Source: an uncultured Flavihumibacter sp. (lineage in GTDB: Bacteria > Bacteroidota > Bacteroidia > Chitinophagales > Chitinophagaceae). From it: a DNA stretch of 64,000 bases. The DNA lies in NCBI GenBank assembly GCA_902168105.1, contig CABHOY010000051.1:1-64000 (forward strand). The letters are read 5' to 3'. This document shows positions 43,303 to 51,019 of this stretch, piece after piece. The position numbers and the translations under genes were made by a program. The notes beneath the pieces are model-generated. The model made no database searches and was not told where the DNA came from. It worked only from the letters and a program-made list of their open reading frames with translations. Positions within the stretch are counted from its first letter, which is position 1; every line of letters starts with the position of its first letter.

Positions 43303-43431
43303 ACGGGTGTCGTTAGTAAGCGTTACTTCGATCCAAGGGGTGGATGGGGGTTCGAGTCCCTCTTCGCTGCAAAGCGAATAGTTCAACATGGCAGAACAAT
43401 CTGTTAAGTCGCTTACGCCTTATTACCCCGT
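43303..43431 (+). ncRNA. Y RNA 5 (YrlA-like, acceptor stem capped by GCAA tetraloop)
   Basis: The 129-base RNA is closed by ACGGG (43303-43307) and CCCGT (43427-43431). The 5' strand is GGTGTCGTTAGTAAGCG then TTACTTCG, with TAAGCG pairing with CGCTTA near 43410. The module has T arm GGGGG-TTCGAGT-CCCTC, a 6-bp acceptor-like stem TTCGCT/AGCGAA closed by the GNRA-type loop GCAA, and D arm GTTC-AACATGGCA-GAAC. ATCTTTTTAAT follows. Confidence 0.82.
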
Positions 43432-43450
43432 ATCTTTTTAATACCTACTT

Positions 43451-43517
43451 AACAGGTGTCGTAGGAAAGCATTGCTTCGACTCTAAAACCAAAGTTGCTT
43501 CCGATTATTACCCTGTT
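43451..43517 (+). ncRNA. Y RNA 6 (minimal, Ro-binding stem only)
   Basis: The 67-base RNA is closed by AACAGG (43451-43456) and CCTGTT (43512-43517). The 5' strand GGTGTCGTAGGAAAGCA then TTGCTTCG is conserved, and AAGCA pairs with TGCTT near 43497. Only about 16 bases join the two strands, so it consists of the Ro-binding stem without any module. TTTATTTAG follows. Confidence 0.7.
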
Positions 43518-43530
43518 TTATTTAGTTATT

Positions 43531-43558
43531 GCGATCACTTCTGCATAGGAGTGATCGC
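43531..43558 (+). terminator. Terminator of the Y RNA array
   Basis: GCGATCACT pairs exactly with AGTGATCGC around 10 bases, followed by TTTATTTATG. Confidence 0.75.
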
Positions 43559-43631
43559 TTTATTTATGCATTATGAAATAATTAAAAATAATAATGTATA
43601 CTTGTGCCCTGTTACCGCAAGTAACGGAGAT

Positions 43632-43705
43632 AAACCAGTAGTTCAGTTGGAAGAACGCCTCCCTTTCACGGAGGAGGTCACGGGTTCGAATCCTCGTCTG
43701 GTTTA
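43632..43705 (+). tRNA. tRNA-Glu (anticodon TTC), unusual T stem
   Basis: The cloverleaf has acceptor AAACCAG/CTGGTTT, D arm GTTC-AGTTGGAA-GAAC, anticodon arm CCTCC-CTTTCAC-GGAGG with anticodon TTC at 43665-43667, variable loop AGGTC and discriminator A; CCA is not encoded. The T arm has one base too many: ACGGG pairs with CC-T-CGT only if the T is bulged (43694), or else the T loop has eight bases. That suggests a one-base insertion. Whether it still works is open. Confidence 0.82.
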
Positions 43706-43711
43706 CAGGTT

Positions 43712-43748
43712 AAAGCCTTCTGGTCGAAAGATCTGAAGGCTTTTTATT
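43712..43748 (+). terminator. Terminator after tRNA-Glu
   Basis: AAAGCCTTC pairs with GAAGGCTTT around 14 bases, followed by TTATTT. Confidence 0.75.
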
Positions 43749-43879
43749 TACAGTAAAATACCCCTTTTGTCCCGCATAATTTACGAATGGCTTCATGCTG
43801 GTTAGGTAGCTTTGTTTGTATATCGTCAATTTGCCAGCGCGGATTATTCCGGCATACGGCAGGCTAACCTGCCGGCTAT

Positions 43880-44911
43880 TTAATGCAGCTCTATTAAGAA
43901 TGACACCACCTGGTCTTTTAACAGCACATATAATTTCTCACCATTGACATAATAGGATAAGACCTTCCGTTTATCCACAGGAAGATAAAAACTACCGGCA
44001 TAACTGCCACTTTCTATTTGATAGGTATCGAGTACCGGATATTGCTGGAATGTATCTTCTTTTTCATTATCTGCCCGCAACTCGGATTCAACAAATAACA
44101 GCTGGTCATTCGCGAAAGCGCGCTTATTCACCTTTGCACGGGGCTTAGATGCATATAACTTTTGCATCTCTCCGGATGCTCTGTTTGTAACCTGGATGTC
44201 ACTATTAAAAACAGTGTCAATAGTAGGATGTTTGTAAAGCAACTGTATATCGCTATCCATACAGTAAATACCATTTTCAAAATAAGGTATATAAAACAGG
44301 CGGTCCTTTCTTGTATTGCTACATAAAATGCCGTCGCTGGAGAAACCGGCATCCGCCTTTTCAGACAGCACATCGGACTGACGCTGCTCGCCATTACGGA
44401 TGTTAATGCGCATAAACACAGGTCTGGGACTACCGTCCGGAAAACCCCTTATTACTACCAGGGAATCCGACAACTGTAGAGACTTCACAAACGGTCCATC
44501 TGATAGTTTTACAGAATCAAATACTGCGGCATGTATCTCCTTAGAAAATACGCGCCCGCTATTATACTCGTGTATGTAAATATGGTCTGTGCTGGCAAAG
44601 AAATTCACCGGAGGTTTGAGCTGTTTATTAACATTTAAATGCACAGTGTCTATGATGTGCAGATCATTATCAAGACGATATACCTGGCGATGCGATGGCT
44701 CTGACAAGTAAAGACTATCTCCAACTCCGAATAACCTTTCAGCAACAAGCGGCAACTGATATGCACGTTGCTGGCGAACTGTCATTTTAAGCCATTGTCT
44801 TTCAAAACCATTCTTCTTATCGTTAGGCATGCCCGATACTGCCACCAGCAAAGCCAGGCAACCAAGTGCCAGCATCATCGTACAACTGATTAGTATTAGC
44901 GTTCGTTTCAT
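43880..44911 (-). CDS. Exported protein of unknown function, MauE/DUF6520 cluster
   Basis: The 343-residue protein has an N-terminal hydrophobic segment (about 4-26, LILISCTMMLALGCLALLVA) and a repetitive beta-rich body (LFGVGDSLYLSEPSHRQVYR, KVNKRAFANDQLLFVESELR), which suggests a beta-propeller-like fold. No catalytic motif is seen. It follows the DUF6520 and MauE genes on the same strand. Proteins of this type often accompany them in Bacteroidota, but the joint role is unknown. Confidence 0.62.
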   Translation of the reverse strand: MKRTLILISCTMMLALGCLALLVAVSGMPNDKKNGFERQWLKMTVRQQRAYQLPLVAERLFGVGDSLYLSEPSHRQVYRLDNDLHIIDTVHLNVNKQLKPPVNFFASTDHIYIHEYNSGRVFSKEIHAAVFDSVKLSDGPFVKSLQLSDSLVVIRGFPDGSPRPVFMRINIRNGEQRQSDVLSEKADAGFSSDGILCSNTRKDRLFYIPYFENGIYCMDSDIQLLYKHPTIDTVFNSDIQVTNRASGEMQKLYASKPRAKVNKRAFANDQLLFVESELRADNEKEDTFQQYPVLDTYQIESGSYAGSFYLPVDKRKVLSYYVNGEKLYVLLKDQVVSFLIELH

Positions 44912-44978
44912 ATTTGTAAAACATACAGAGAAGCAGAGACTACCTGAAAGTAGTCTCTGTTAATTACTTAATAAAGGA

Positions 44979-45296
44979 TCACAGATCAGTCAGGAATACT
45001 TCCCAAACGTATGTCTTTCCTTGTGACTGGAATGTAGTAGCACAGCAGAAATATCCATCGCCGCTACAATTGCTGGCGCTATTAGCATCAGCTACGCTCT
45101 TTACTGAATTGCCGAATCCCAGGACGAGGTTCCCGCCATAAGTAGCAGTACGATCTGACGGCAGTCCTGGAATAGTAACTGTACGGTAACAGGCGTCTTC
45201 TGTCTTTTTAATGATTGTGCCTGCATTGGTAGAGACGGTTAATCCAACGGCAGCTACAGCTACCAGTGCAGCAAAACTGATTTTCATCTTTTTCAT
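44979..45296 (-). CDS. DUF6520-like small exported Cys-rich protein
   Basis: The 105-residue protein has a signal peptide (about 1-25, ending STNAG) and a short mature part with four Cys (DACYRTV, SNCSGDGYFCCATTF). It fits the DUF6520-type small secreted proteins often found beside MauE-like membrane proteins in Bacteroidota (family guess). The Cys residues could form disulfides or carry a cofactor with the help of the MauE-like protein. Confidence 0.6.
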   Translation of the reverse strand: MKKMKISFAALVAVAAVGLTVSTNAGTIIKKTEDACYRTVTIPGLPSDRTATYGGNLVLGFGNSVKSVADANSASNCSGDGYFCCATTFQSQGKTYVWEVFLTDL

Positions 45297-45392
45297 GTGT
45301 TAGCTTTTTTATGATTAGGAATTAATAACAGCCGGGGGCTGCCTCTGCTTATACAGGAGGAGAGGGTCCTGTTTTATTGATCAATAAAAGAG

Positions 45393-45842
45393 TTAAGACA
45401 ATGAAATAGTTTGCCTGTTCAGCACAGTCATCCGGCTTTGCAGCAATATGGCGATCGCTGTAAGCAAGGTTAACATACAATTAACTACGAGGTGCTGCTC
45501 CCAGGTTAATAACTCAATAATTCCGCCACAGCTACAAGGGAGATCATAGGCATAATGCAACATTACATAGACGTAACCGGTGAACAGGGTCATCAGAAAC
45601 AATGAAGCATATAAGCCCATTACACGCGTTCGCCTGAAGATCAGCAATGCAGCTATCACAAGCTCGCCCGCAGGCAGTATCATGGCTACCAATGGTGCTA
45701 TATGTTGCAGAAAGGGGGAACGGCCGGTTTCGAAACTGAATTTGTCATAATGGATCAGTTTATTGAGGCCGGTATAGATCCATAGTAAAAGCAATACAGC
45801 AGTAATTGCTTCAATAATTAAATTGAAAGCTCTGAGTTTCAT
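45393..45842 (-). CDS. MauE/DoxX-type membrane protein
   Basis: The 149-residue protein has four transmembrane helices (about 8-27, 45-68, 75-95, 115-137) and the motif YDLPCSCGGIIELLTW typical of MauE-like proteins, where the Cys pair is presumed redox-active. Relatives act in disulfide formation or maturation of exported Cys-rich proteins. The small Cys-rich protein encoded next to it is a natural client (inference). Confidence 0.78.
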   Translation of the reverse strand: MKLRAFNLIIEAITAVLLLLWIYTGLNKLIHYDKFSFETGRSPFLQHIAPLVAMILPAGELVIAALLIFRRTRVMGLYASLFLMTLFTGYVYVMLHYAYDLPCSCGGIIELLTWEQHLVVNCMLTLLTAIAILLQSRMTVLNRQTISLS

Positions 45843-46352
45843 ATGTTCAGTGTAAAATGAAAAACTGCTGGCGGGACTAGTGTTTCATTAGAGTTTTGTA
45901 ATGGATTTCTTTAATGGATTTTTCTTATGGCCAACAGGTCAACTTCACGTGGTTACTTACTTAATAAAAGTAACAAAACCGGATGAGAATTACAATACTT
46001 TTTTAACAGCTGACAAGCAAATGACCTAACACCGTTATGATCTTACCGGCATTCGTTCCGCATAAACGCATCAATGAGCTGTATAGCAAAGAAGTATTTC
46101 GTATAGTATATGTAGTTACCATTGTCTGATAAAAAATGTGTCATTTCTACAAATAATACCTGGATAATTTTTTTTCAGCGCTAACTAATTGTCTTACTGT
46201 TTACTTCATCACTACTTCAAAAAAAACAGTTTGCACTCTGCGCTACGAATTAAATTAAAGTATATCTTTATTCACGTTACCCGTTATGCATAACATTAAC
46301 AGAAACCATTAACACATTTACGTAAACAAAACCCGACAAAACAAATTTATTT
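45843..46352. other. 510-bp intergenic region
   Basis: It lies between the divergent MauE and 46353 genes. It is AT-rich, without ORF support and without clear promoters or repeats. Confidence 0.5.
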
Positions 46353-46760
46353 ATGAAAAAAATGTTGCCCATTGCGATGCTGACAGCATGCGCACTATTA
46401 TCCTCTAGCCTGATCTCAAATGCTCAAACTATCCAGGCCACCAAAGCTCCATCTGCTGATACTGCTGCTGTTCCAGCGGTTACTGTTAGTCCAGTTGCCG
46501 TTAATTCTGTTGCTGTACCACCATTAACCTGGCCTATTGAAGGTACTTATGGAGCTTATACCTATTCCATTCCCAGTACAAGCCACATCAGCTTTTTCCT
46601 GAATGGAAATTTTGTAGCTTCTTACAGCTTTGTACAAGAGTTCCCAAATCAGGTATGGGGAGCAACGGTTGACAGGAATGTGATCCCTAACCTGTTTAGC
46701 GTGACCCTGGCAATTTTTGGTAGTCCTGCGCAGTACAACCTTTCCCTGAATGCGTTGTAA
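46353..46760 (+). CDS. Small exported protein with Ala/Val/Pro linker
   Basis: The 135-residue protein has a signal peptide (about 1-24, ending SNAQ), a low-complexity linker rich in Ala, Val and Pro (about 25-60) and a C-terminal beta-sheet domain (GAYTYSIPSTSHISFFLNGN, VPNLFSVTLAIFGSPAQ-like end). Unknown family. A strong terminator follows. Confidence 0.6.
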   Translation: MKKMLPIAMLTACALLSSSLISNAQTIQATKAPSADTAAVPAVTVSPVAVNSVAVPPLTWPIEGTYGAYTYSIPSTSHISFFLNGNFVASYSFVQEFPNQVWGATVDRNVIPNLFSVTLAIFGSPAQYNLSLNAL

Positions 46761-46822
46761 ATAGACAAAGGCTTTAGCGTTTCTAAACGATAATATACCT
46801 TACCAGATATCCAATTTAAAGG

Positions 46823-46855
46823 GGCTGACCAATACTTTTGGTCAGCCTTTTTTTT
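46823..46855 (+). terminator. Strong terminator
   Basis: GGCTGACCAA pairs exactly with TTGGTCAGCC around TACTT, followed by a run of eleven T. Confidence 0.85.
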
Positions 46856-46885
46856 ACTACGCATGACCAGTGCGTAACCACAAAC

Positions 46886-46893
46886 TATCTTTG
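46886..46893 (+). promoter_or_regulatory. -7 box TATCTTTG
   Basis: It fits TAnnTTTG, 231 bp upstream of the gene at 47125. No clear -33. Confidence 0.4.
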
Positions 46894-47124
46894 TTTTATC
46901 AAACGATGATAGCAGAAAACCCTACCGTTGTTTGTTAGAAAAACCCCAAAACTCATGATAATACCCCGACTCAGTTAACCATTAGTTGAACCCCAACCTG
47001 CACAACTGCAAATACAGTCATCTGTTCCTTATGATGGTGGTCAATGTGGCCGGGCTACGCCTGTCCCCATTGGCCACGGTGCGGGGATTATCATTACCCG
47101 CTCAATAAATCAATTTCAATAAAT

Positions 47125-47634
47125 ATGTTAAAATTTAAACTCGATCCGGGATTCAGTACTAATCCGAATGACATTACCGGCGGCTATGTGGCCAGAGGCG
47201 GCCAGGTAGAATTTGGAGGATTAATTACCACTATTGTGTCTCTCGATAACAGGGAGTTAAAAAAAGCTGATGGCATCATTCAATTATCCCTCCGTGGTAA
47301 GATCTCTAATATTGATCCACAGTCAACACTTTCTGACAATTTAATTATGCTGTTTGGTGACGAAAGAGACCAGCACTTTGATTTTCTGTTGTTTGATCAG
47401 CAATTTACCGAAGATGTAACTTTTACAGTAGACATCCAGTTTAATGTAGTACCATATAGTTACGATGGAAGCTACAAAGTCAGCTTCTCTAACGGCGAAT
47501 CTTTCCTGAAGCCTTTTTTCATCCCTTCGGGAAGTGAAAATAATTTTACCGCAATCCGGTTAAAGACGACTAAACAGTCAAACAGTAATGTTTTTACCGA
47601 ATTAAGTGAATTCAATTACATCCTCCACAAATAG
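47125..47634 (+). CDS. Protein of unknown function
   Basis: The 169-residue protein has no signal peptide. Beta-rich strands (VARGGQVEFGGLITTIVSLD, DVTFTVDIQFNVVPYSYDGS) suggest a compact beta-sandwich. The ATG at 47125 starts MLKFKLDPGFS; 27 upstream codons look non-coding. No family recognised. It is convergent with the MFS gene across a long hairpin. Confidence 0.55.
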   Translation: MLKFKLDPGFSTNPNDITGGYVARGGQVEFGGLITTIVSLDNRELKKADGIIQLSLRGKISNIDPQSTLSDNLIMLFGDERDQHFDFLLFDQQFTEDVTFTVDIQFNVVPYSYDGSYKVSFSNGESFLKPFFIPSGSENNFTAIRLKTTKQSNSNVFTELSEFNYILHK

Positions 47635-47660
47635 CCCTGCTACCTAAACCTTGAAATGTT

Positions 47661-47730
47661 AACGGCCTCACTCCTATCAATGCAAGCGGCAGGAAACCTG
47701 TTGCTATGCAATGATAGAAGTGAGGCCGTT
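47661..47730. terminator. Long imperfect hairpin between convergent genes
   Basis: AACGGCCTCACT (47661-47672) pairs with AGTGAGGCCGTT (47719-47730), then CTATCA/TGATAG and further partly paired inner arms (about 33-bp arms in all). It serves both converging genes. Confidence 0.75.
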
Positions 47731-47751
47731 TGTAGCTCTCTCGGTATTTAC

Positions 47752-48999
47752 TTATAAACGTAAATGTCTTACTCGTATCACATGTAATAGTCTTATCCAG
47801 TGTGTTACTCCTCTGTGATGCAGCATGAACACCAGGACGATCAGTATTCCCAGTATTCCTTCTACGAACACCACTACTCCCACACCATAGAAATGCGCCA
47901 GGTATCCTATCAACAAACTACCGATAGGCAACATACCCTGATAAGACATGATATAATAACTCAACGTTCTTGCCCTCATCTCTGAAGAGGCATGTGTTTG
48001 AATATATGTATTGATAGCAGAATTCTGGATCATCAGTCCTGCACCTGTAGCAGCTGTTGCTACCAGTGCCAGGAACATGGAAGAGGAAACCGCAAGGCCG
48101 AGCAATGCCACGGCAAATACAGTACTGGATATCACCGTCATCCGTACCAGATCACGGCCAGGTTTCAGCGTAGCCATAAAGACCGCTCCGAACAATGCGC
48201 CTAATCCCGCTGCACTTTCAAACCAGCTGAAAGTGGTCGCGTCTCCATGGAAAACGTCTTTAGCGAAAACAGGTAATAATGTTGTATATGGGATTACCAA
48301 AAGGCTGGAAGCAGCCAATAAAAGGATCAGGGCGGAAAGGTCAGGCGATTCTTTCAGATATTCATATCCCTTGCGCAGGTCCATCCAGATATTCACCTCC
48401 GATCTGGAGGCAGGGATCAGTTTCAGTTTCATCATCAGCAAACAGCAGATCACCGCGATAAAGCTCAGAAAATTAACCAGGAAACAAATATCTTCCCCCA
48501 GGGAGCTAAGTATAATCCCTGCCAGCGCTGGTCCCACCAACCGGGCCGCATTAAAGGCAGAAGAGTTCAGGGCAATGGCATTCGGCAGGTCCTCCTTATC
48601 ATCTACCAGGTCAACCATTAATGCCTGACGGGCCGTGGTATCAAAAGAGTTGATCAGCCCCTGCATCAGGCTCAGTGCCGATATCCAGGCAATACTGTAG
48701 TAATTCAGCCAAACCATGGCCGCCAGAGCGCCTGCCTGTACCATCAGGGCGATCTGTGTAACCATGACCACCTTGAATTTGTTATGTCTGTCTATAAAAC
48801 TGCCGGCGAATGGCGCCAGCACGAGTGACGGTATCAGACTGAGAAAAGTAACCAGCCCGAGCAGAAAAGCGGAGCCTGTAAGACGGTATACCAACCAGCT
48901 GATGGCCACCCGCTGCATCCATGTACCTATTAATGAAATGGCTTGTCCTGTAAAATGAAGTCTGAAATTATGGTGTTTAAGTGAACGAAATACTGACAT
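47752..48999 (-). CDS. MFS transporter (EntS/MFS_3 type)
   Basis: The 415-residue protein has about 12 transmembrane helices and the opening MSVFRSLKHHNFRLHFTGQA plus WLVYRLTGSAFLLGLVTFLS, typical of MFS_3/enterobactin-exporter-like proteins. The conserved loop DRHNKFKVVMVTQI follows helix 2. It is probably an efflux pump, transcribed divergently from a MarR gene, with twin operator-like sites between (49019 and 49095). Confidence 0.9.
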   Translation of the reverse strand: MSVFRSLKHHNFRLHFTGQAISLIGTWMQRVAISWLVYRLTGSAFLLGLVTFLSLIPSLVLAPFAGSFIDRHNKFKVVMVTQIALMVQAGALAAMVWLNYYSIAWISALSLMQGLINSFDTTARQALMVDLVDDKEDLPNAIALNSSAFNAARLVGPALAGIILSSLGEDICFLVNFLSFIAVICCLLMMKLKLIPASRSEVNIWMDLRKGYEYLKESPDLSALILLLAASSLLVIPYTTLLPVFAKDVFHGDATTFSWFESAAGLGALFGAVFMATLKPGRDLVRMTVISSTVFAVALLGLAVSSSMFLALVATAATGAGLMIQNSAINTYIQTHASSEMRARTLSYYIMSYQGMLPIGSLLIGYLAHFYGVGVVVFVEGILGILIVLVFMLHHRGVTHWIRLLHVIRVRHLRL

Positions 49000-49018
49000 G
49001 TTAATAAAGTAAATTAAT

Positions 49019-49038
49019 AAAGCTACTTTACAAAAGTA
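49019..49038 (-). promoter_or_regulatory. MarR-type operator and -7 box of the MFS gene
   Basis: AAAGCTACTTTACAAA (49019-49034) closely copies the site at 49095. On the minus strand TACTTTTG (49031-49038) fits the -7 box and overlaps it. Confidence 0.6.
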
Positions 49039-49094
49039 CGACTTTTTAGCCAGATAGATATAGGGCCAGATAGTGTAGGTAGTTAAATAAATGT

Positions 49095-49110
49095 AAAGTA
49101 ACTTTGCAAA
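49095..49110 (+). promoter_or_regulatory. MarR-type operator and -7 box of the marR-osmC unit
   Basis: AAAGTAACTTTGCAAA contains TAACTTTG (49099-49106), a -7 box 17 bp upstream of the marR start. Together with the copy at 49019 it marks a twin-operator divergent promoter. Confidence 0.6.
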
Positions 49111-49123
49111 TTGATTTTCTTAT

Positions 49124-49558
49124 ATGCCTACTAAAACTGATGAAGTAGCAGCGTCCTTACGCAGTACGATCACCCGCCTCGTAAGGCAGCTACGCAAACA
49201 AAATATCTCGTCCGATTTCTCCAATGCTGAGCTTTTAACCATGGGGTTGCTTGATCAGCATGGGAAACTACTCCCCTCCGCATTGGCCGAAATGGAACGG
49301 ATCTCTGCACAAGCCATTTCCCAGATCCTCAACCGGCTGGAAGAAGTTGGCTGTGTGAACCGGGTCATGGACGAAACCGACAAACGGAAGTCCGTCGTAT
49401 CCCTGACGGAAAAAGGCACTCAACATCTCTACGAAAACAGGCGTATCAAGGAAGAATGGCTGGTAAAAGCAATGGATAAGTTATTTTCGGCAGAAGAGCT
49501 GTCGCTCATCGAAGCCTTTCTTCCCCTGCTCCAAAGACTGGCAGAATACAACGGCTAA
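49124..49558 (+). CDS. MarR-family regulator
   Basis: The 144-residue protein has the winged-helix of MarR (about 35-110; HGKLLPSALAEMERISAQAI, SQILNRLEEVGCVNRVMDET, DKRKSVVSLTEKGTQHL). It probably represses itself and the MFS pump through the sites at 49019 and 49095, and is followed 10 bp later by an OsmC gene. No Cys in the usual redox position was identified. Confidence 0.9.
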   Translation: MPTKTDEVAASLRSTITRLVRQLRKQNISSDFSNAELLTMGLLDQHGKLLPSALAEMERISAQAISQILNRLEEVGCVNRVMDETDKRKSVVSLTEKGTQHLYENRRIKEEWLVKAMDKLFSAEELSLIEAFLPLLQRLAEYNG

Positions 49559-49568
49559 CCACTCATAT

Positions 49569-50039
49569 ATGAAAGCACATCAATATACAATGACAACGCG
49601 GTGGACGGGCAATACCGGTAGCGGCACCGCCAGTTATCAGTCTTATGAACGCAGCCACGTTCTTCAAACGGCTGGTAAACCCAATATTCCCGGCTCGTCC
49701 GACCCTTCATTCCGTGGCGACAAGACCCGGTACAATCCGGAAGAAATGCTGGTCGCGTCCCTCTCCTCCTGCCACATGTTATGGTATCTGCACCTTTGTT
49801 CGGCAGCCGGTATTGTTGTGGTAGATTATGTGGACCATGCCACCGGCACCATGACTGAAACCACCGATGGCGGCGGATATTTTTCGGAAGTGACACTGCA
49901 CCCTGAAGTGACAATCACCGATGCCTCCCTGACAGACAAAGCCAATGAACTGCATCAAAAAGCTAATGAATTGTGCTTCATTGCTAATTCTGTAAGATTC
50001 CCGGTACACCACCAGCCCGTTTGCAAAACACAGGCATAA
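49569..50039 (+). CDS. OsmC-family protein
   Basis: The 156-residue protein is an OsmC/Ohr-type hydroperoxide reductase relative: TTRWTGNTGSGTASYQSYER, the first Cys in VASLSSCHMLWYLHLC (about 68) and the second in ANELCFIANSVRFPV (about 139). Encoded right after the MarR gene, it may be induced by peroxides. It is distinct from the OsmC at 30540. Confidence 0.87.
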   Translation: MKAHQYTMTTRWTGNTGSGTASYQSYERSHVLQTAGKPNIPGSSDPSFRGDKTRYNPEEMLVASLSSCHMLWYLHLCSAAGIVVVDYVDHATGTMTETTDGGGYFSEVTLHPEVTITDASLTDKANELHQKANELCFIANSVRFPVHHQPVCKTQA

Positions 50040-50281
50040 CGCCTGCCTGCTTCGAATGTCAGGAGTACTAAGTAATGGAACTCATTCCAAGTAGCCGTTT
50101 TTTAGGGGTAAAGCCCTATTTCGGGCCAAAAACTGATAAAAAAGCATAAAAACGGGGTTAAAAAAAGACTAAACAGGCCTTTTCGTATTACCGTACAAGT
50201 ATTTTAACATTTGCGTAGCGATAAAATTATCTAATTTTATATATGTTATAACGCAGGCGCTTATACCAAACTTTTCTTCTT

Positions 50282-50920
50282 ATGAAAAGGATACTCACAA
50301 CTGTATTGGTAATTTTTACTTTGGGGTTGATTATCACACTGTACTCCTTCGGGGAAGAAACTCCTGTACTCCGTTCCGGTGATGTCATTTTTCAGACCTC
50401 TATGTCACCACAGTGCCATGCCGTGCGACTGGCTACCCGTTCTAAGTTCAGCCACTGCGGCATGATATGGAAAAAGGGCGATAAAGACTACGTACTGGAA
50501 GCGGTACAACCGGTAAGGATAACACCGCTGGACCAGTGGATCTCACATGGAGAAGGAAAGAAATACGTGATCCGGCGCCTTAAAAATGCAGACAGCGTGC
50601 TGACGCCTTCGGTGTTGAACAAGATGGAGGCCGAGGGAAAGAAAATGCTGGGGAAATCCTATGACGGGTACTTCGAATGGTCTGATGATCAGATATATTG
50701 CTCTGAACTGGTATGGAAGATCTACAAAAGAGCAGCAGGAATAGAGGTAGGCAGACTGCAAAAGATAAAAGACTTTGACTTGAGCAGTAAGCCTGTGCAG
50801 CAGATTATCCGGGAACGTTACGGCGACAATCTCCCTGTAAATGAAACCGTTATCTCCCCACAGAGCATTTATGAAAGCAGTCTATTTGTAACCGTTGTAA
50901 CGAAATATGGCAAAAAATAG
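50282..50920 (+). CDS. YiiX/YebB-like NlpC/P60-superfamily cysteine hydrolase
   Basis: The 212-residue protein has an N-terminal anchor or signal (about 1-21) and a permuted NlpC/P60 (YiiX-type) domain: GDVIFQTSMSPQCHAVRLAT, His in SKFSHCGMIW (about 60), and the catalytic Cys in DDQIYCSELVWKIYKRA (about 141). It should cleave a peptide or ester bond near the cell envelope. The order His then Cys is the permuted form. Confidence 0.82.
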   Translation: MKRILTTVLVIFTLGLIITLYSFGEETPVLRSGDVIFQTSMSPQCHAVRLATRSKFSHCGMIWKKGDKDYVLEAVQPVRITPLDQWISHGEGKKYVIRRLKNADSVLTPSVLNKMEAEGKKMLGKSYDGYFEWSDDQIYCSELVWKIYKRAAGIEVGRLQKIKDFDLSSKPVQQIIRERYGDNLPVNETVISPQSIYESSLFVTVVTKYGKK

Positions 50921-50932
50921 TATTATCTTCTG

Positions 50933-50940
50933 TAACTTTG
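50933..50940 (+). promoter_or_regulatory. -7 box of the TPR protein gene
   Basis: TAACTTTG fits TAnnTTTG, 79 bp upstream of 51020. Confidence 0.5.
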
Positions 50941-51019
50941 CAGTACAGGTCTGGTTTAACCAGTGAGAACAAGGTTCGATTTTTTATATCAACGGCGTAG
51001 TACCGTTTATTCCAATCCT

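Larger units (their letters stand above)
46761..47124. other. Intergenic region with terminator and promoter
   Basis: It contains the terminator at 46823 and a -7 box at 46886. The long leader before 47125 includes a GC-rich stretch with short inverted repeats (GTGGCC/GGCCAC near 47044-47080), possibly a structured leader. Confidence 0.4.

Noticed and set aside
43344..43736. Plus-strand ORF across Y RNAs 5-6 and the tRNA
   Set aside because: The sequence is explained by structured RNAs; the ORF is incidental.
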